The notes: generated by a model from the letters alone, not told the origin. A stretch of DNA of 64,000 nt from Nocardia transvalensis NBRC 15921 (GCF_000308875.1 NZ_BAGL01000006.1:54423-118422), one strand, 5' to 3'. Counted from the stretch's first letter, positions 16,671-25,745 are shown. Translations and numbers: made by a program.

Positions 16671-17609
16671 GTGGGCGTGGTAGGAACGGCGATACCGCGC
16701 GCGATCGGACTGGTCGCGTTGGTGGCGCTGGCGGTCGTCGCGCTGCGCGGAATCGTCCCGGGTACCGGTGGCCCGCATGCCGTCTCGCCGCCGTCGGCCG
16801 TCACCATCGCGCTGATGCCGGTGCTGTCGCTGGTGTCGATCGTCATCCTGCTGGCCGGCGTGATCACCAGCCAGCATCGGCTGCCGCTGGCCATGCCCGA
16901 CGGCGAGCGCGAGACCGACCGGCAGCCGTGGCAGCTGCGTCGCCTGGGCCTGCTGATCCTGGCCGGCCTGGCCATGCTCGCCGTCCTCGCGGCCCTGGCC
17001 TGGACGATCTATCTGATCGCGGGCGGACCCGGCACCGAGACGCGGGAAGAACCGCCCGCCCGCCCGTCCACCACCGCGCCCGTCGAGACGACACCGCCCA
17101 CGCCCCAGCCGTTCTCCGGAACTCCCGAACTCAGCGGCCGCGCCCTCGTCCTCGCCGGAGTCGGTGCGGCGGCCCTGGTGGGCACCGCGATCGTCGGCCT
17201 GGTGGTGGTCGCCGTCGGCACCCGCAGCAGGCCGGCGCCGCAGCCCGTCCCGTCCGAGGCCACCCCCGCCGAACCCGGGGTGTCGCTGGCCCAGGTGGCG
17301 GAGATGGGCCTGGCCGCGATGGTCGCCCCGGGCCAGGACGCCCGCACCGCGATCATCGCCTGCTACAGCGCCATGGAACGCGGCCTCGCCCAGGCCCGCG
17401 AGGTGGCGCCCCTGATCTCCGATACCCCGTCGGAGGTGCTGGCCCGTGCCTTCGAGCGCGGCGCCCTGCACGACGCGTCCGCCCGCGAACTGGTGGCGCT
17501 GTTCGAGGAGGCCCGCTTCAGCCCGCACGCGATGCTGGAGTGGCAGCGCATGCGGGCCGAACAGCTGCTGCGGATCGTGCTGAACGACCTGCAGGGAGAA
17601 CGGTTATGA
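16671..17609 (+). CDS. Membrane protein with DUF4129 domain
   Basis: A 312-residue protein with four hydrophobic segments (about 8-27, 42-64, 90-115 and 150-180). A Pro/Thr-rich linker is followed by a cytosolic C-terminal DUF4129 domain (AIIACYSAMERGLAQA, SDTPSEVLARAF, ARFSPHAMLEWQRMRAEQLL). DUF4129 proteins accompany MoxR ATPases and DUF58 proteins in actinobacteria, where a chaperone or envelope-assembly role has been proposed. GTG at 16671 has GGGAG at good spacing; ATG at 16665 is the alternative. First gene of a five-gene cluster with 4-bp overlaps. Confidence 0.78.
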   Translation: MGVVGTAIPRAIGLVALVALAVVALRGIVPGTGGPHAVSPPSAVTIALMPVLSLVSIVILLAGVITSQHRLPLAMPDGERETDRQPWQLRRLGLLILAGLAMLAVLAALAWTIYLIAGGPGTETREEPPARPSTTAPVETTPPTPQPFSGTPELSGRALVLAGVGAAALVGTAIVGLVVVAVGTRSRPAPQPVPSEATPAEPGVSLAQVAEMGLAAMVAPGQDARTAIIACYSAMERGLAQAREVAPLISDTPSEVLARAFERGALHDASARELVALFEEARFSPHAMLEWQRMRAEQLLRIVLNDLQGERL

Positions 17610-18133
17610 ACGAACCTGCACCGGTGACATTGCCTCGATGGGTGATCGCGGGTGGCGGGATCGCGGTGGTCGTGGTGGTCGAACTGGTCGGTCTCGGCAA
17701 CGAGCGCGACTCCCTGCCGCTGCTGGCCGGGGTCCCGGTGCTGGCCGCGCTCGGACTGCTGATCTGGTCGCTGGTCGAGCGGTCGCGGGCCCAGGCCCCC
17801 GACGATCCGGCCGACGACGAGATCGGCAACGGTCCCGCCGAGATGCTGAACCGCTGGCATGCCCGCGCCCAGATGCTCACCGACCGTGCCGACGGCTCCC
17901 GGGCCGACTGGGACCGGTACCTGAGACCCTTGCTGGCCAAGGAGTTCGAGCTGTCCAGCGGGCATCGGATAGCCAAGAACCGGCGTGCCACCGAGGCCGC
18001 CGGCCAACTGTTGTTCGGACCCGAACTGTGGCGCTGGGTGGATCCGGCGAATTCGGCGACGCGCGACACCAACACCCGCGCCCCCGGCCGCGCGGCGCTG
18101 GACGAGATCCTGCGCCGCCTGCAGTCCATGTGA
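17606..18133 (+). CDS. Small membrane protein of the MoxR cluster
   Basis: A 175-residue protein with two hydrophobic segments (about 12-30 and 40-57) and a charged cytosolic domain (WDRYLRPLLAKEFELSSGHR, then FGPELWRWVDP). It overlaps the DUF4129 gene by four bases and precedes moxR. Similar proteins sit at this position in other actinobacterial MoxR-DUF58 operons, but no function is assigned. Confidence 0.75.
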   Translation: MNEPAPVTLPRWVIAGGGIAVVVVVELVGLGNERDSLPLLAGVPVLAALGLLIWSLVERSRAQAPDDPADDEIGNGPAEMLNRWHARAQMLTDRADGSRADWDRYLRPLLAKEFELSSGHRIAKNRRATEAAGQLLFGPELWRWVDPANSATRDTNTRAPGRAALDEILRRLQSM

Positions 18134-18144
18134 AAAAGGTAGAG

Positions 18145-19125
18145 ATGAGTGCGAGTGCGAACATGACGACACCGATGGACGTGACCATCAAGCGCACCGA
18201 GGCGGTGCTGCGAGAGATCGCGCGCGTCGTCGTCGGCAAACGCGAAGAGCTGCAACTGATCATGATCGCCGTGCTGTCCGGCGGCCACATCCTGATCGAG
18301 GACCTTCCCGGTCTCGGGAAGACATTGATCGCCAGAGCCTTCGCGTCGTCCTTGGGTCTGCAATTCACCCGGGTGCAATTCACGCCGGATCTACTACCCG
18401 CGGACCTGATCGGTTCCACGATCTACGATATGAATTCGGGGCGTTTCAATTTCCGCCGCGGTCCCGTATTCACGAATATGCTGCTGGCCGACGAGATCAA
18501 CCGCACACCGCCCAAGACCCAGGCGGCGCTGCTGGAGGCCATGGCCGAGGGCCAGGTCAGCATCGACGGCGAAACATTCCCGCTGCCACAGCCTTTCATC
18601 GTGCTGGCCACCGACAATCCGATCGAGTACGAGGGCACCTACCCGCTGCCCGAGGCGCAGCTCGACCGCTTCGCTATCCAGCTTCGCCTGGGCTACCTGT
18701 CCGAACAGGACGAGACCCAGATGATCCGCCGCCGGCTCGAGCGCGGGTCCGCGCCGCCGCAGGTCGGCCAGGTCGTCGATACGCAGGGGCTGCTGGAGAT
18801 GCGGCAGGCGGTCGAATTCGTCACCGTGCACCCGGATGTCGTCACCTACGTGGTGGCGCTGGCGGCCGCGACCCGCAATCACCCGCAGGTGGAGGTCGGC
18901 GCGAGCCCCCGCGCCGAACTGGACCTGGTGCAGATGGCCCGCGCCCGCGCCCTGCTCATGAACCGCGACTACGTGGTCCCCGAGGATGTGAAGGCGCTGG
19001 CCGTTCCGGCCATGGCGCACCGCATCACGCTGCGTCCGGAGATGTGGGTGCGGCGCATCCGTGGCGAGGACGTGATCTCGGAGTTGCTGCGCCGCCTGCC
19101 GGTCCCGCGCGCGACGGTCACATGA
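18145..19125 (+). CDS. moxR: MoxR-family AAA+ ATPase
   Basis: A 326-residue AAA+ ATPase. Walker A is IEDLPGLGKTLIARAFA (near 52-68), Walker B is LLADEINRTPPKTQAALLEA (near 114-133), sensor 1 is FIVLATDNPIEYEGTYPLPE, and a lid domain follows. MoxR proteins act as metal-insertion or maturation chaperones with VWA/DUF58 partners; the client is unknown. ATG at 18145 is five bases after AAAGG; a GTG at 18130 overlapping the previous stop is possible. Confidence 0.88.
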   Translation: MSASANMTTPMDVTIKRTEAVLREIARVVVGKREELQLIMIAVLSGGHILIEDLPGLGKTLIARAFASSLGLQFTRVQFTPDLLPADLIGSTIYDMNSGRFNFRRGPVFTNMLLADEINRTPPKTQAALLEAMAEGQVSIDGETFPLPQPFIVLATDNPIEYEGTYPLPEAQLDRFAIQLRLGYLSEQDETQMIRRRLERGSAPPQVGQVVDTQGLLEMRQAVEFVTVHPDVVTYVVALAAATRNHPQVEVGASPRAELDLVQMARARALLMNRDYVVPEDVKALAVPAMAHRITLRPEMWVRRIRGEDVISELLRRLPVPRATVT

Positions 19126-20396
19126 GACATCGAGATACCAGCTCGACCGCGGACGCCGAACTACGCTGGCGGCCCGCGCCGCTGGTGTTCATGCTGGCGG
19201 GGGCCGCGGCCCCCGCGCTGGTCCTGGCGGTCGTCCTCGGCCGCTGGCAGCTCGTCGTCTTCGCCGCGCCCATGCTCGGCGTGCTCGCGACCGCGCCGTG
19301 GCAGGTGGCGCGCACCAAGATCCAGGTCGACGGCTCGGGCGTGTTGCGCTGCTTCGAATCCGAGGAGGTGGTGATGAGTGTCGCCGCCTTCGTCGAGGAC
19401 GGGCACGCGCTGCTGCGCTGCAAACCCGAACAGGCTGCCGGGCTAGAGCTGCGGGTCGAGCAGGCCGTCGATTCCGGTCCCGCGCCTGCGGGTCTGCGAT
19501 TGGCGCTGTCGACCGCGCGCTGGGGCCGCTATCCGGTCACCGTGCGCGTCACGGCGCTCAGCCCGGCCGGTATGGCGATGGCGTCGGTCTCGTTGCCGGC
19601 GGGCGATGTGTACGTGTACCCGATCGCCGATCCGCAGCGAATGAAGTTGCCGCGCACCGACTATCCCGAGCGGATCGGCACCCACCTGACCCGGCGGCAC
19701 GGGCCCGGCGTCGAATACGCCGACATCCGCGCCTACGCGCCGGGCGATCAGCTGCGCACGGTGAACTGGCCGGTGAGCGCGCGCCGCGGCCGCCTCTACG
19801 TGACCGAGCGGCTCACCAACCGGGCCGCGGATGTCGTTGTGCTGGTGGACACCTCGCAGCAGGCGCCCGGCCCGGCGGCGGATTCGCTGGAGCTGTCGGT
19901 GCGCGGTGCGGCGCAGGTCGCGCAGTCGGCGCTACAGGCGGGCGACCGGACCGCGGTGGTGTGCCTGGGGCAGGCCCCGCGCTGGCTGCGGCCCGATATC
20001 GGCCGTCGGCAGTTCTATCGCATCGTCGACACCGTGCTGGACGTCGGCGACGAGCACATCCCGACCTCCGGCACGCTGGCCCCGCACAGTGCGGTGCCCC
20101 TCGGCGCGATCGTGGTGGCGTTCTCCACGCTGCTGGACACCCAGTTCGCGCTGGCCCTGATCGACCTGCGCAAGCGCGGTCACGTGGTCGTGGTGGTGGA
20201 CGTGCTGCGCGGGACGCCCTTCCGCGAGGAGCTCGACGGCACGATGGCCCGGATGTGGCAGCTGGAACGGACGTCGATGTATCGCGATATGAGCACGGTC
20301 GGCGTCGACATCGTCGCCTGGCCCGAGGACGCCCGCCTCGATCAGGTCATGCGGCTGGCACCCGAGCAACGCCGGCTCGTGCGGGTGAAGAGGTAG
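19122..20396 (+). CDS. DUF58 protein of the MoxR cluster
   Basis: A 424-residue protein with two membrane segments near the N-terminus (about 18-55) and a C-terminal DUF58/VWA-like domain. The DUF58 signature GVEYADIRAYAPGDQLRTVN and WPVSARRGRLYVTE is near 190-225, and VVVLVDTSQQAP (near 240) resembles a MIDAS-like DxSxx site. It probably works with MoxR as substrate receptor or scaffold at the membrane. ATG at 19122 overlaps the moxR stop. Confidence 0.86.
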   Translation: MRHRDTSSTADAELRWRPAPLVFMLAGAAAPALVLAVVLGRWQLVVFAAPMLGVLATAPWQVARTKIQVDGSGVLRCFESEEVVMSVAAFVEDGHALLRCKPEQAAGLELRVEQAVDSGPAPAGLRLALSTARWGRYPVTVRVTALSPAGMAMASVSLPAGDVYVYPIADPQRMKLPRTDYPERIGTHLTRRHGPGVEYADIRAYAPGDQLRTVNWPVSARRGRLYVTERLTNRAADVVVLVDTSQQAPGPAADSLELSVRGAAQVAQSALQAGDRTAVVCLGQAPRWLRPDIGRRQFYRIVDTVLDVGDEHIPTSGTLAPHSAVPLGAIVVAFSTLLDTQFALALIDLRKRGHVVVVVDVLRGTPFREELDGTMARMWQLERTSMYRDMSTVGVDIVAWPEDARLDQVMRLAPEQRRLVRVKR

Positions 20397-20399
20397 GCC

Positions 20400-20843
20400 A
20401 TGACGAGATTCCTCGCCGTACTGTCCGGCCTGCTGCTGACCGCGGCCGCGGCGATCGTGCTGCCGTGGGCGGCGATCCCGGTGGGAGTGCTGGTGGTGAT
20501 CGGCTGGCGGCTGCGCGTTGCTGCCGTGGCCGCCGTTTTGGTCGCGCTGGGGGCCGTCGCCTGGGACGACACCGGCGCGCTGGCCGCGGCCGGGACGGGA
20601 CTGGTGGCGACGACCTACCTGCTCAACACCGCGACGGTGCACGCGCCCAGCGGTGTCGTCCCCACCACCCTGCCCTCGGTGACCGGTGCGCTCGTCTTCG
20701 CGGCCGCCGCCGTCGGCGCGGCCCTGGTCCCCGGTCAACTCCAGTGGGTGCCCCTGGCCGCCCCGGTCCTCGTGATCGCCCTCTACGCCCTGATCATCCA
20801 GGGCCTGACCATCCGTAACCCGAAACAATCCCCGCCCGCCTGA
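20400..20843 (+). CDS. Hydrophobic membrane protein at end of MoxR cluster
   Basis: A 147-residue protein almost entirely made of four or five hydrophobic helices (about 3-22, 24-42, 58-76, 93-110, 113-133), ending in a basic tail. It starts three bases after the DUF58 stop. No family is recognised; position suggests a membrane partner of the MoxR-DUF58-DUF4129 set. A terminator follows. Confidence 0.75.
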   Translation: MTRFLAVLSGLLLTAAAAIVLPWAAIPVGVLVVIGWRLRVAAVAAVLVALGAVAWDDTGALAAAGTGLVATTYLLNTATVHAPSGVVPTTLPSVTGALVFAAAAVGAALVPGQLQWVPLAAPVLVIALYALIIQGLTIRNPKQSPPA

Positions 20844-20850
20844 CCGCCCC

Positions 20851-20878
20851 GCCCGCTGTGTCACTGGCCACAGCGGGC
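20851..20878 (+). terminator. Terminator of the MoxR cluster
   Basis: GCCCGCTGTG (20851-20860) pairs with CACAGCGGGC (20869-20878) around an 8-base loop, directly after the last gene of the cluster. Confidence 0.7.
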
Positions 20879-20900
20879 CTCTCCGTGACCCACGCTAAGT

Positions 20901-20915
20901 ACTACAGCTTGTAGT
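20901..20915. promoter_or_regulatory. Palindrome upstream of a 27-residue ORF
   Basis: ACTACAGCTTGTAGT is a dyad (six-base arms, three-base centre) ending ten bases before the ATG at 20925. Its TACA...TGTA core recalls BlaI/MecI-type operators, but those have a two-base centre, so the regulator is unknown. Confidence 0.5.
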
Positions 20916-20924
20916 GTCGAAGCC

Positions 20925-21008
20925 ATGTGGGTTATTCCGATCATCGCCGTCGTCTGCTCCGTCGCCATCGCCATCCTCTTCGCGACGGGCTTCCCGGCCG
21001 ACGACTGA
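20925..21008 (+). CDS. 27-residue single-helix membrane peptide
   Basis: ATG at 20925 opens a 27-codon frame, MWVIPIIAVVCSVAIAILFA plus seven more residues ending PADD: one hydrophobic helix with an acidic tail. No strong ribosome site is seen, but a 15-base palindrome lies immediately upstream. Tiny one-helix proteins of this kind often modulate larger membrane proteins; here that is speculation. Hairpin repeats follow at once. Confidence 0.4.
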   Translation: MWVIPIIAVVCSVAIAILFATGFPADD

Positions 21009-21015
21009 GGGGTGG

Positions 21016-21263
21016 TTTCCGGCCAAGAGCATGCCGGAAAAATGACGCGAGATGGCGTGCCCGAGATTTCCTCGCCCGGCACGCCACCGTGTCCCATCGA
21101 CCGTACGCATCACCAGTCTCATCGACTGTGCGCGTCACGTGGTCCTCTACTTCGGCGCACCGCCGTATTCCATTGCCCCGCAATGCCGTTCATTGCCCGG
21201 CACTGCCGTATCCACTGCCCGCGCTGCTGTATCCCATTGCCCCGGCACGCTTTTGGCCGGGGC
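21016..21263. repeat. REPIN-like hairpin pair with 21-base tandem repeats, locus 3
   Basis: Hairpin TTTCCGGC/GCCGGAAA with loop CAAGAGCAT is at 21016-21040. The oppositely oriented hairpin GCCCCGGC/GCCGGGGC with loop ACGCTTTTG is at 21239-21263. Between them, from about 21155, four degenerate copies of a roughly 21-base unit (containing CATTGCCCCG and TGCCGTAT) run straight into the second hairpin, whose left arm looks like the next repeat. The locus lies between a plus-strand small ORF and the minus-strand chsH3. Confidence 0.8.
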
Positions 21264-21273
21264 CAACGGAACC

Positions 21274-22137
21274 TCAAGAGCTGAACGTCAGCTTCACATC
21301 CCCCAGCACCGGCGCGTTCTCCCGCTCGACCACGGTCGCGGCGATGGTCAGCTCGTTGCCTTCCAGCCAGATCCGTGAGCGGATCGTCTCGCCGGGATAG
21401 AGCACGCCCGCGAATCGTCCCCGGAAGCCGGTGACCCGGCCCGCCTCCGAATTCAGGACGGTGTCGGTGGCCGTCTTGCACACCAGTCCGTAGGTGCACA
21501 GGCCGTGCAGGATGGGGTTGGGGAAACCCGCGGCGCGGGCGAACGCCGGATCGGAATGCAGCGGATTGCGGTCGCCGCACAGCCGGTAGAGCAGCGCCTG
21601 CTGCGGCAGTGTGGGCGTGAGGACGTCGAAATCCGGTGCCCGGTCCGGCAATTCGGATTTGTTGCTGGGCCCGCGCTCGCCGCCGAAACCGCCTTCGCCC
21701 TTGGCGAAGATCGATGAGCGCGCCGTCCACAGCGGATCGCCGTCGGAGCCGCTGACCGTGGTCTCCTGCACGATCACCGCGGCCGAGCCCTTGTCCCAGA
21801 TCTCGCTGATCCGGCCCGTGCTGGTGGCCTTGCCGGCGGCCGGGATCGGCCGGTGCACCACGATCTCCTGGCTGCCGTGCACCACCTTCGCCAGGTCGAT
21901 CTCCACGCCCGGGAAACTCACCTTGGGCGGTTCGGTCTCCCGCAGCGTGGCCGCGACGGTCGCGAACGTCGGCAGCACCTGTGGCGCGCGGTCGTCGAGA
22001 TAGCGCAGCTCACCCGGGTCCGTCCAGCGCGCGCCCGCGCCCAGGCCCAGGTGGTAGAGCTGCACGTCGGACGCGGTCCAGGCGAACTCCTGCGCCGGAA
22101 GCGCCGCTCCCAGTGCGACTTTCGGATCGATCGGCAT
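21274..22137 (-). CDS. chsH3: Steroid enoyl-CoA hydratase, MaoC family (Rv3538/ChsH3-like)
   Basis: A 287-residue double hot-dog MaoC hydratase like Rv3538 (ChsH3, called Hsd4B in other actinobacteria), which hydrates long side-chain steroid enoyl-CoAs. The hydratase-2 motif appears as YRLCGDRNPLHSDPAFARAA near residues 187-206, with GFPNPILHGLCTYG following. The N-terminal repeat carries the substrate tunnel but not the catalytic motif, as in peroxisomal multifunctional enzyme 2. ATG start at 22137, eight bases after the kstD stop. The pair repeats the mycobacterial kstD-Rv3538 order. Confidence 0.87.
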   Translation of the reverse strand: MPIDPKVALGAALPAQEFAWTASDVQLYHLGLGAGARWTDPGELRYLDDRAPQVLPTFATVAATLRETEPPKVSFPGVEIDLAKVVHGSQEIVVHRPIPAAGKATSTGRISEIWDKGSAAVIVQETTVSGSDGDPLWTARSSIFAKGEGGFGGERGPSNKSELPDRAPDFDVLTPTLPQQALLYRLCGDRNPLHSDPAFARAAGFPNPILHGLCTYGLVCKTATDTVLNSEAGRVTGFRGRFAGVLYPGETIRSRIWLEGNELTIAATVVERENAPVLGDVKLTFSS

Positions 22138-22145
22138 CTGTACTC

Positions 22146-23855
22146 CTACCCCTGCCCGCCCGTGGCGCCGCTGGCCGCGGGTTGCTTCTTCGCACGGTCG
22201 ACGATATCCAGCACCGCCAGATATCCGTAGGTGATCGCCGGGCCGATGGTCGCGCCCGGACCCGCGTAGGTGTGGCCCATGACCGGCGTCGAGCAGTTGC
22301 CCGAGGCGTACAGGCCCTCGATGACCGTGCCGTCCTCGCGCAGCACCCGGCCGGCGGTGTCGGCGACCAGGCCGCCCTTGGTGCCGAGGTCGCCGGGCAC
22401 GATCTTGGCCGCGTAGAACGGGCCCTGTACCAGCGCCGCCAGGCACGGGTTGGGCTTCACGGTCGGATCGCCGTAGTACCGGTCGTAGTGGCTGTTGCCG
22501 CGGCCGAAGTCCTCGTCCTTGCCCTTCTCGGCGAAGGAGTTGAACCGCGTGACGGTGGCGGCGAGATTGTCCGCGGGGATGCCGATCTTCTTCGCCAGCT
22601 CCTCCAGGCTGTCGGCCTTGACGATGTTGTCGTTCTCCATCCAGCGGGACGGAATGCGCTGGCCCGGCTGTAGCGAGGCGAAGATGTACCGGTTGCGGTA
22701 GCGCTGGTCGAAGACCAGCCAGGTCGGGATGTTCGCGCCCGGACCGTCGCCCTGCCCGTAGGTGCCGCCGTACATGGTGTGCACGGCCTCGACGTAAGGA
22801 GCGGACTCGTTCCCGAAGCGCTTCCCCTCGGAATTGACCATGATCGCGCCCGGCAGATTCCGCTCGGCCAGCGCGAACCACGGCTTGCCGCCCTTGAAGA
22901 TGGTCGGACCCCACCAGGCGTCCTCCATGAATCCGACCGCGCCGCCGGCGTCCATGCCCGCGACGATCCCGTCGCCGGTGTTGGCGGCCGCGCCCGTGGT
23001 CCACTCGGTGGTGATGGGCTGGCGCTGGTACTTGGTGCGCATCTCGGCGTTGTGCTCGAAACCGCCGCTGCCCAGGACGACGCCGTAGCGGGCGGTGAAG
23101 GTGACCGGCTTGCCGTCCTGTTCCGCCTCGACGCCGGTGACAACCCCGTTCTCCACGATCAGCTTGGTCATCGGGGTATTCAGCAGGACAGGAACATTCG
23201 CGTCCATGAGCCCCTTGCGCATGGCTGCGATAATGGCCTGACCCATACCGAGAATGTGCTTGCCGGTCCACTTGGCCAGGTAGGTGCGCGCGCCGACCCG
23301 CATGGCCCGCATGATGCCCTTCGGGTGACGCCTGATCAGGTTGAGGCGGACGAAATCGGCTTGCATGACGACCACGTTGAGCGGGGCCTTCGCGTACGGG
23401 GGCTCCAGGTTGAACCGCTCCTCGCCGAGGACCTTGGCGTTGAACGGCGCGGGCTCGCACGAGCGGCCCTCGCCCCGGCCGCCCGGGGCCTCGGGGTAGT
23501 AGTCCGAGTAGCCCGGCACCCACTTCATCTTCAGCGGGCTGTGATCGAGGACGAAGTCGAAGGCCTCGGCGCCGCGGTCGATGTAGGTGTCGATCCGCTC
23601 GGCCGGCACCACGTCGCCGATGATGCTGTGCAGGTAGCGACGGGCCTCCTCGCGGTCGTCGGGCCGTCCGGATGCTCGCAGCGCCTTGTTTCCCGGGATC
23701 CACACGCCGCCGCCGGAGCGGGCCGTATTTCCGCCGTAGTGCGCGGCCTTCTCGATGATCACCGCACGCAACCCGTGGTGGGCGGCGGTGAGCGCGGCGG
23801 TCATGCCGGCGGCGCCGCTGCCGACCACCACCACGTCGTATTCCCGATCAGTCAT
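22146..23855 (-). CDS. kstD: 3-ketosteroid delta-1-dehydrogenase KstD
   Basis: A 569-residue FAD enzyme that introduces the C1-C2 double bond into ring A of 3-ketosteroids. The N-terminal FAD fingerprint is DVVVVGSGAAGMTAALTAA. Also visible are GGNTARSGGGVWIPGN, VVLGSGGFEHNAEMR, YASGNCSTPVMGHTYAGPGA and the terminal GPAITYGYLAVLDI, all typical of KstD. ATG at 23855 is directly next to a KstR box (23857-23870), leaving almost no room for a leader; a GTG at 23864 would lie inside the box. Divergent from hsaEGF. Confidence 0.92.
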   Translation of the reverse strand: MTDREYDVVVVGSGAAGMTAALTAAHHGLRAVIIEKAAHYGGNTARSGGGVWIPGNKALRASGRPDDREEARRYLHSIIGDVVPAERIDTYIDRGAEAFDFVLDHSPLKMKWVPGYSDYYPEAPGGRGEGRSCEPAPFNAKVLGEERFNLEPPYAKAPLNVVVMQADFVRLNLIRRHPKGIMRAMRVGARTYLAKWTGKHILGMGQAIIAAMRKGLMDANVPVLLNTPMTKLIVENGVVTGVEAEQDGKPVTFTARYGVVLGSGGFEHNAEMRTKYQRQPITTEWTTGAAANTGDGIVAGMDAGGAVGFMEDAWWGPTIFKGGKPWFALAERNLPGAIMVNSEGKRFGNESAPYVEAVHTMYGGTYGQGDGPGANIPTWLVFDQRYRNRYIFASLQPGQRIPSRWMENDNIVKADSLEELAKKIGIPADNLAATVTRFNSFAEKGKDEDFGRGNSHYDRYYGDPTVKPNPCLAALVQGPFYAAKIVPGDLGTKGGLVADTAGRVLREDGTVIEGLYASGNCSTPVMGHTYAGPGATIGPAITYGYLAVLDIVDRAKKQPAASGATGGQG

Positions 23856-23856
23856 G

Positions 23857-23870
23857 TAGAACACGTTATA
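23857..23870. promoter_or_regulatory. KstR operator, kstD/hsaE divergent promoter
   Basis: TAGAACACGTTATA fits TnnAACnnGTTnnA. It lies one base upstream of the kstD ATG and 125 bases upstream of hsaE, so KstR bound here would sit on the kstD transcription start. Confidence 0.85.
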
Positions 23871-23995
23871 GAATCAGTCCTGGTTCGGTCTATATTGATG
23901 TGGCAGACGGCGCTACTGACCCTGGTTTTCGCAGGAAAACTCGTTTCAGTTTCCCTCTCGGTAACCGGCCGGGCCCTCGACGGAAGGAAATAAGC

Positions 23996-24781
23996 GTGCT
24001 GTCCGACGCGGTACGGAGCGAACTGGCCGCCGAGCTCGCGGCCGCCGAACGCGACCGGGTGCCGGTCGATCCGCTGGTCGCGCGGTATCCGGACATCGAT
24101 GTGGTCGATGCCTACGAGGTCCAGCTCATCAACATCCGGCAGCGGCTGGCCGGCGGCGCGCGTGTCGTCGGTCACAAGGTCGGGCTGTCGTCGAAGGCGA
24201 TGCAGCAGATGATGGGCGTGGACGAACCGGACTACGGGCACCTGCTGGCGGAGATGGAGGTGTTCGAGGATGTCGTGGTCGACACCTCGAAGTACCTGTA
24301 TCCGCGGGTGGAGGTCGAGGTCGGCTTCGTCCTCGGCAAGGATCTGCCGGGCGCGGAGTGCACCGAGGCCGACGTCCTCGACGCGACCGTCGCCTACGCG
24401 CCCGCCATCGAACTCATCGACACCCGCATCAAGGAATGGAAGATCGCCCTGTGCGACACCATCGCCGACAACGCCTCGTCGGCGGGCTGGGTGCTCGGCC
24501 CGGAGCGCGTCGCGCCGGAGCTGCTGGACATCAAGACCATCGATGCCCGGCTGACCCGCAGCGGTGAGGTCGTGGCCGAGGGGCGCAGCGATGCGGTGCT
24601 CGGCGATCCGACCATCGCCGTGGCGTGGCTGGCCCGCAAGGTCGCCTCCTTCGGAGTGCGGCTGAAGGCCGGTGACATCGTGCTGCCCGGATCGTGCACC
24701 CGCGCCATCGATGCCCGTCCGGGCGATACCTTCCACGCCGAGTTCGCCGGACTCGGTTCCGTCCGACTGGATTTCAGCTAG
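23996..24781 (+). CDS. hsaE: 2-hydroxypentadienoate hydratase HsaE
   Basis: A 261-residue fumarylacetoacetate-hydrolase-fold hydratase. HsaE hydrates 2-hydroxyhexa-2,4-dienoate, released from the cleaved A/B rings by HsaD, to a 4-hydroxy-2-oxo acid. Visible motifs are [37 protein letters not shown] with metal-binding glutamates, and [23 protein letters not shown] at 23996 follows GGAAGGAAA; the 96-base upstream extension is rejected for lacking a ribosome site. First of hsaEGF. Confidence 0.9.
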   Translation: MLSDAVRSELAAELAAAERDRVPVDPLVARYPDIDVVDAYEVQLINIRQRLAGGARVVGHKVGLSSKAMQQMMGVDEPDYGHLLAEMEVFEDVVVDTSKYLYPRVEVEVGFVLGKDLPGAECTEADVLDATVAYAPAIELIDTRIKEWKIALCDTIADNASSAGWVLGPERVAPELLDIKTIDARLTRSGEVVAEGRSDAVLGDPTIAVAWLARKVASFGVRLKAGDIVLPGSCTRAIDARPGDTFHAEFAGLGSVRLDFS

Positions 24782-24791
24782 GAGGCCCCGC

Positions 24792-25730
24792 ATGGCCGCG
24801 AATGGAAGCAACGGAGCAGCGAGCAGCGGTAGGAAGATCGCTGCCGCGATCGTGGGCTCCGGCAACATCAGCACCGATCTGCTCTACAAGCTGCTGCGCT
24901 CGGAGAAGATCGAACCGCGCTGGATGATCGGGATCGACCCGGACAGCGAGGGTTTGAAGCGGGCCCGCGATCTGGGCCTGGAGACCTCGCACGAGGGCGC
25001 CGACTGGCTGCTGGCGCTGCCGGAGAAGCCGGAGCTGCTGTTCGAAGCCACCTCCGCTTACGTGCACCGCGAGTACGCCCCGAAGTACCAGGAGGCGGGG
25101 ATCCGCGCGATCGACCTGACTCCCGCGGCGGTCGGCCCGGCCGTGGTGCCGCCGGTCAACCTGGGCGACAACCTCGATACGCCGAACGTCAACATGATCA
25201 CCTGCGGCGGGCAGGCGACGATTCCGATCGTCGCGGCCGTCTCGCGGGTGGTCCCGGTGCCCTACGCCGAGATCGTGGCGTCGGTGTCGTCGGTCTCCGC
25301 CGGGCCCGGCACCCGCGCGAATATCGACGAGTTCACCAAGACCACCAGCAAGGGCGTGGAGACGATCGGCGGCGCGCAGCGCGGTAAGGCCATCATCATC
25401 CTCAACCCGGCCGAACCGCCGATGATCATGCGCGACACCATCTTCTGCGCGATCCCGGAGGACGCCGACACCGCCGCCATCGCGGAGTCGATCCATCGCA
25501 TGGTCGCCGACATCCAGCAGTACGTGCCCGGCTACCGGCTGCTCAACGAGCCGCAGTTCGACGAGCCCTCGGTGGTTTCCGGTGGGATGGCGAAGGTTTC
25601 GGTCTTCGTGGAGGTCGAGGGCGCGGGCGACTTCCTGCCGCCCTACGCGGGCAATCTCGACATCATGACGGCCGCGGCCACCCGGGTGGGCGAGGTCGTC
25701 GCCGACCAGATCGTCTCGGCACGCGTCTAA
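24792..25730 (+). CDS. hsaG: Acylating aldehyde dehydrogenase HsaG
   Basis: A 312-residue acetaldehyde/propionaldehyde dehydrogenase (acylating). HsaG takes the aldehyde directly from HsaF and makes propionyl-CoA with NAD. The NAD-binding [19 protein letters not shown] is near 16-34, and the catalytic cysteine lies in [20 protein letters not shown] near 130-150. ATG at 24792 is preceded by GGAGG; 10 bases separate it from hsaE. Confidence 0.92.
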   Translation: MAANGSNGAASSGRKIAAAIVGSGNISTDLLYKLLRSEKIEPRWMIGIDPDSEGLKRARDLGLETSHEGADWLLALPEKPELLFEATSAYVHREYAPKYQEAGIRAIDLTPAAVGPAVVPPVNLGDNLDTPNVNMITCGGQATIPIVAAVSRVVPVPYAEIVASVSSVSAGPGTRANIDEFTKTTSKGVETIGGAQRGKAIIILNPAEPPMIMRDTIFCAIPEDADTAAIAESIHRMVADIQQYVPGYRLLNEPQFDEPSVVSGGMAKVSVFVEVEGAGDFLPPYAGNLDIMTAAATRVGEVVADQIVSARV

Positions 25731-25745
25731 AGGGGAAGTACCACA

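Noticed and set aside
20901..20915. BlaI operator
   Set aside because: The dyad has a three-base centre, while BlaI/MecI sites have a two-base centre, and no blaI gene is nearby.
23900..23995. Extended hsaE starting at 23900 and a hairpin copy in its leader
   Set aside because: The extension lacks a ribosome site, and the GGTTTTCGCAGGAAAAC-like stretch there lacks the conserved loop.
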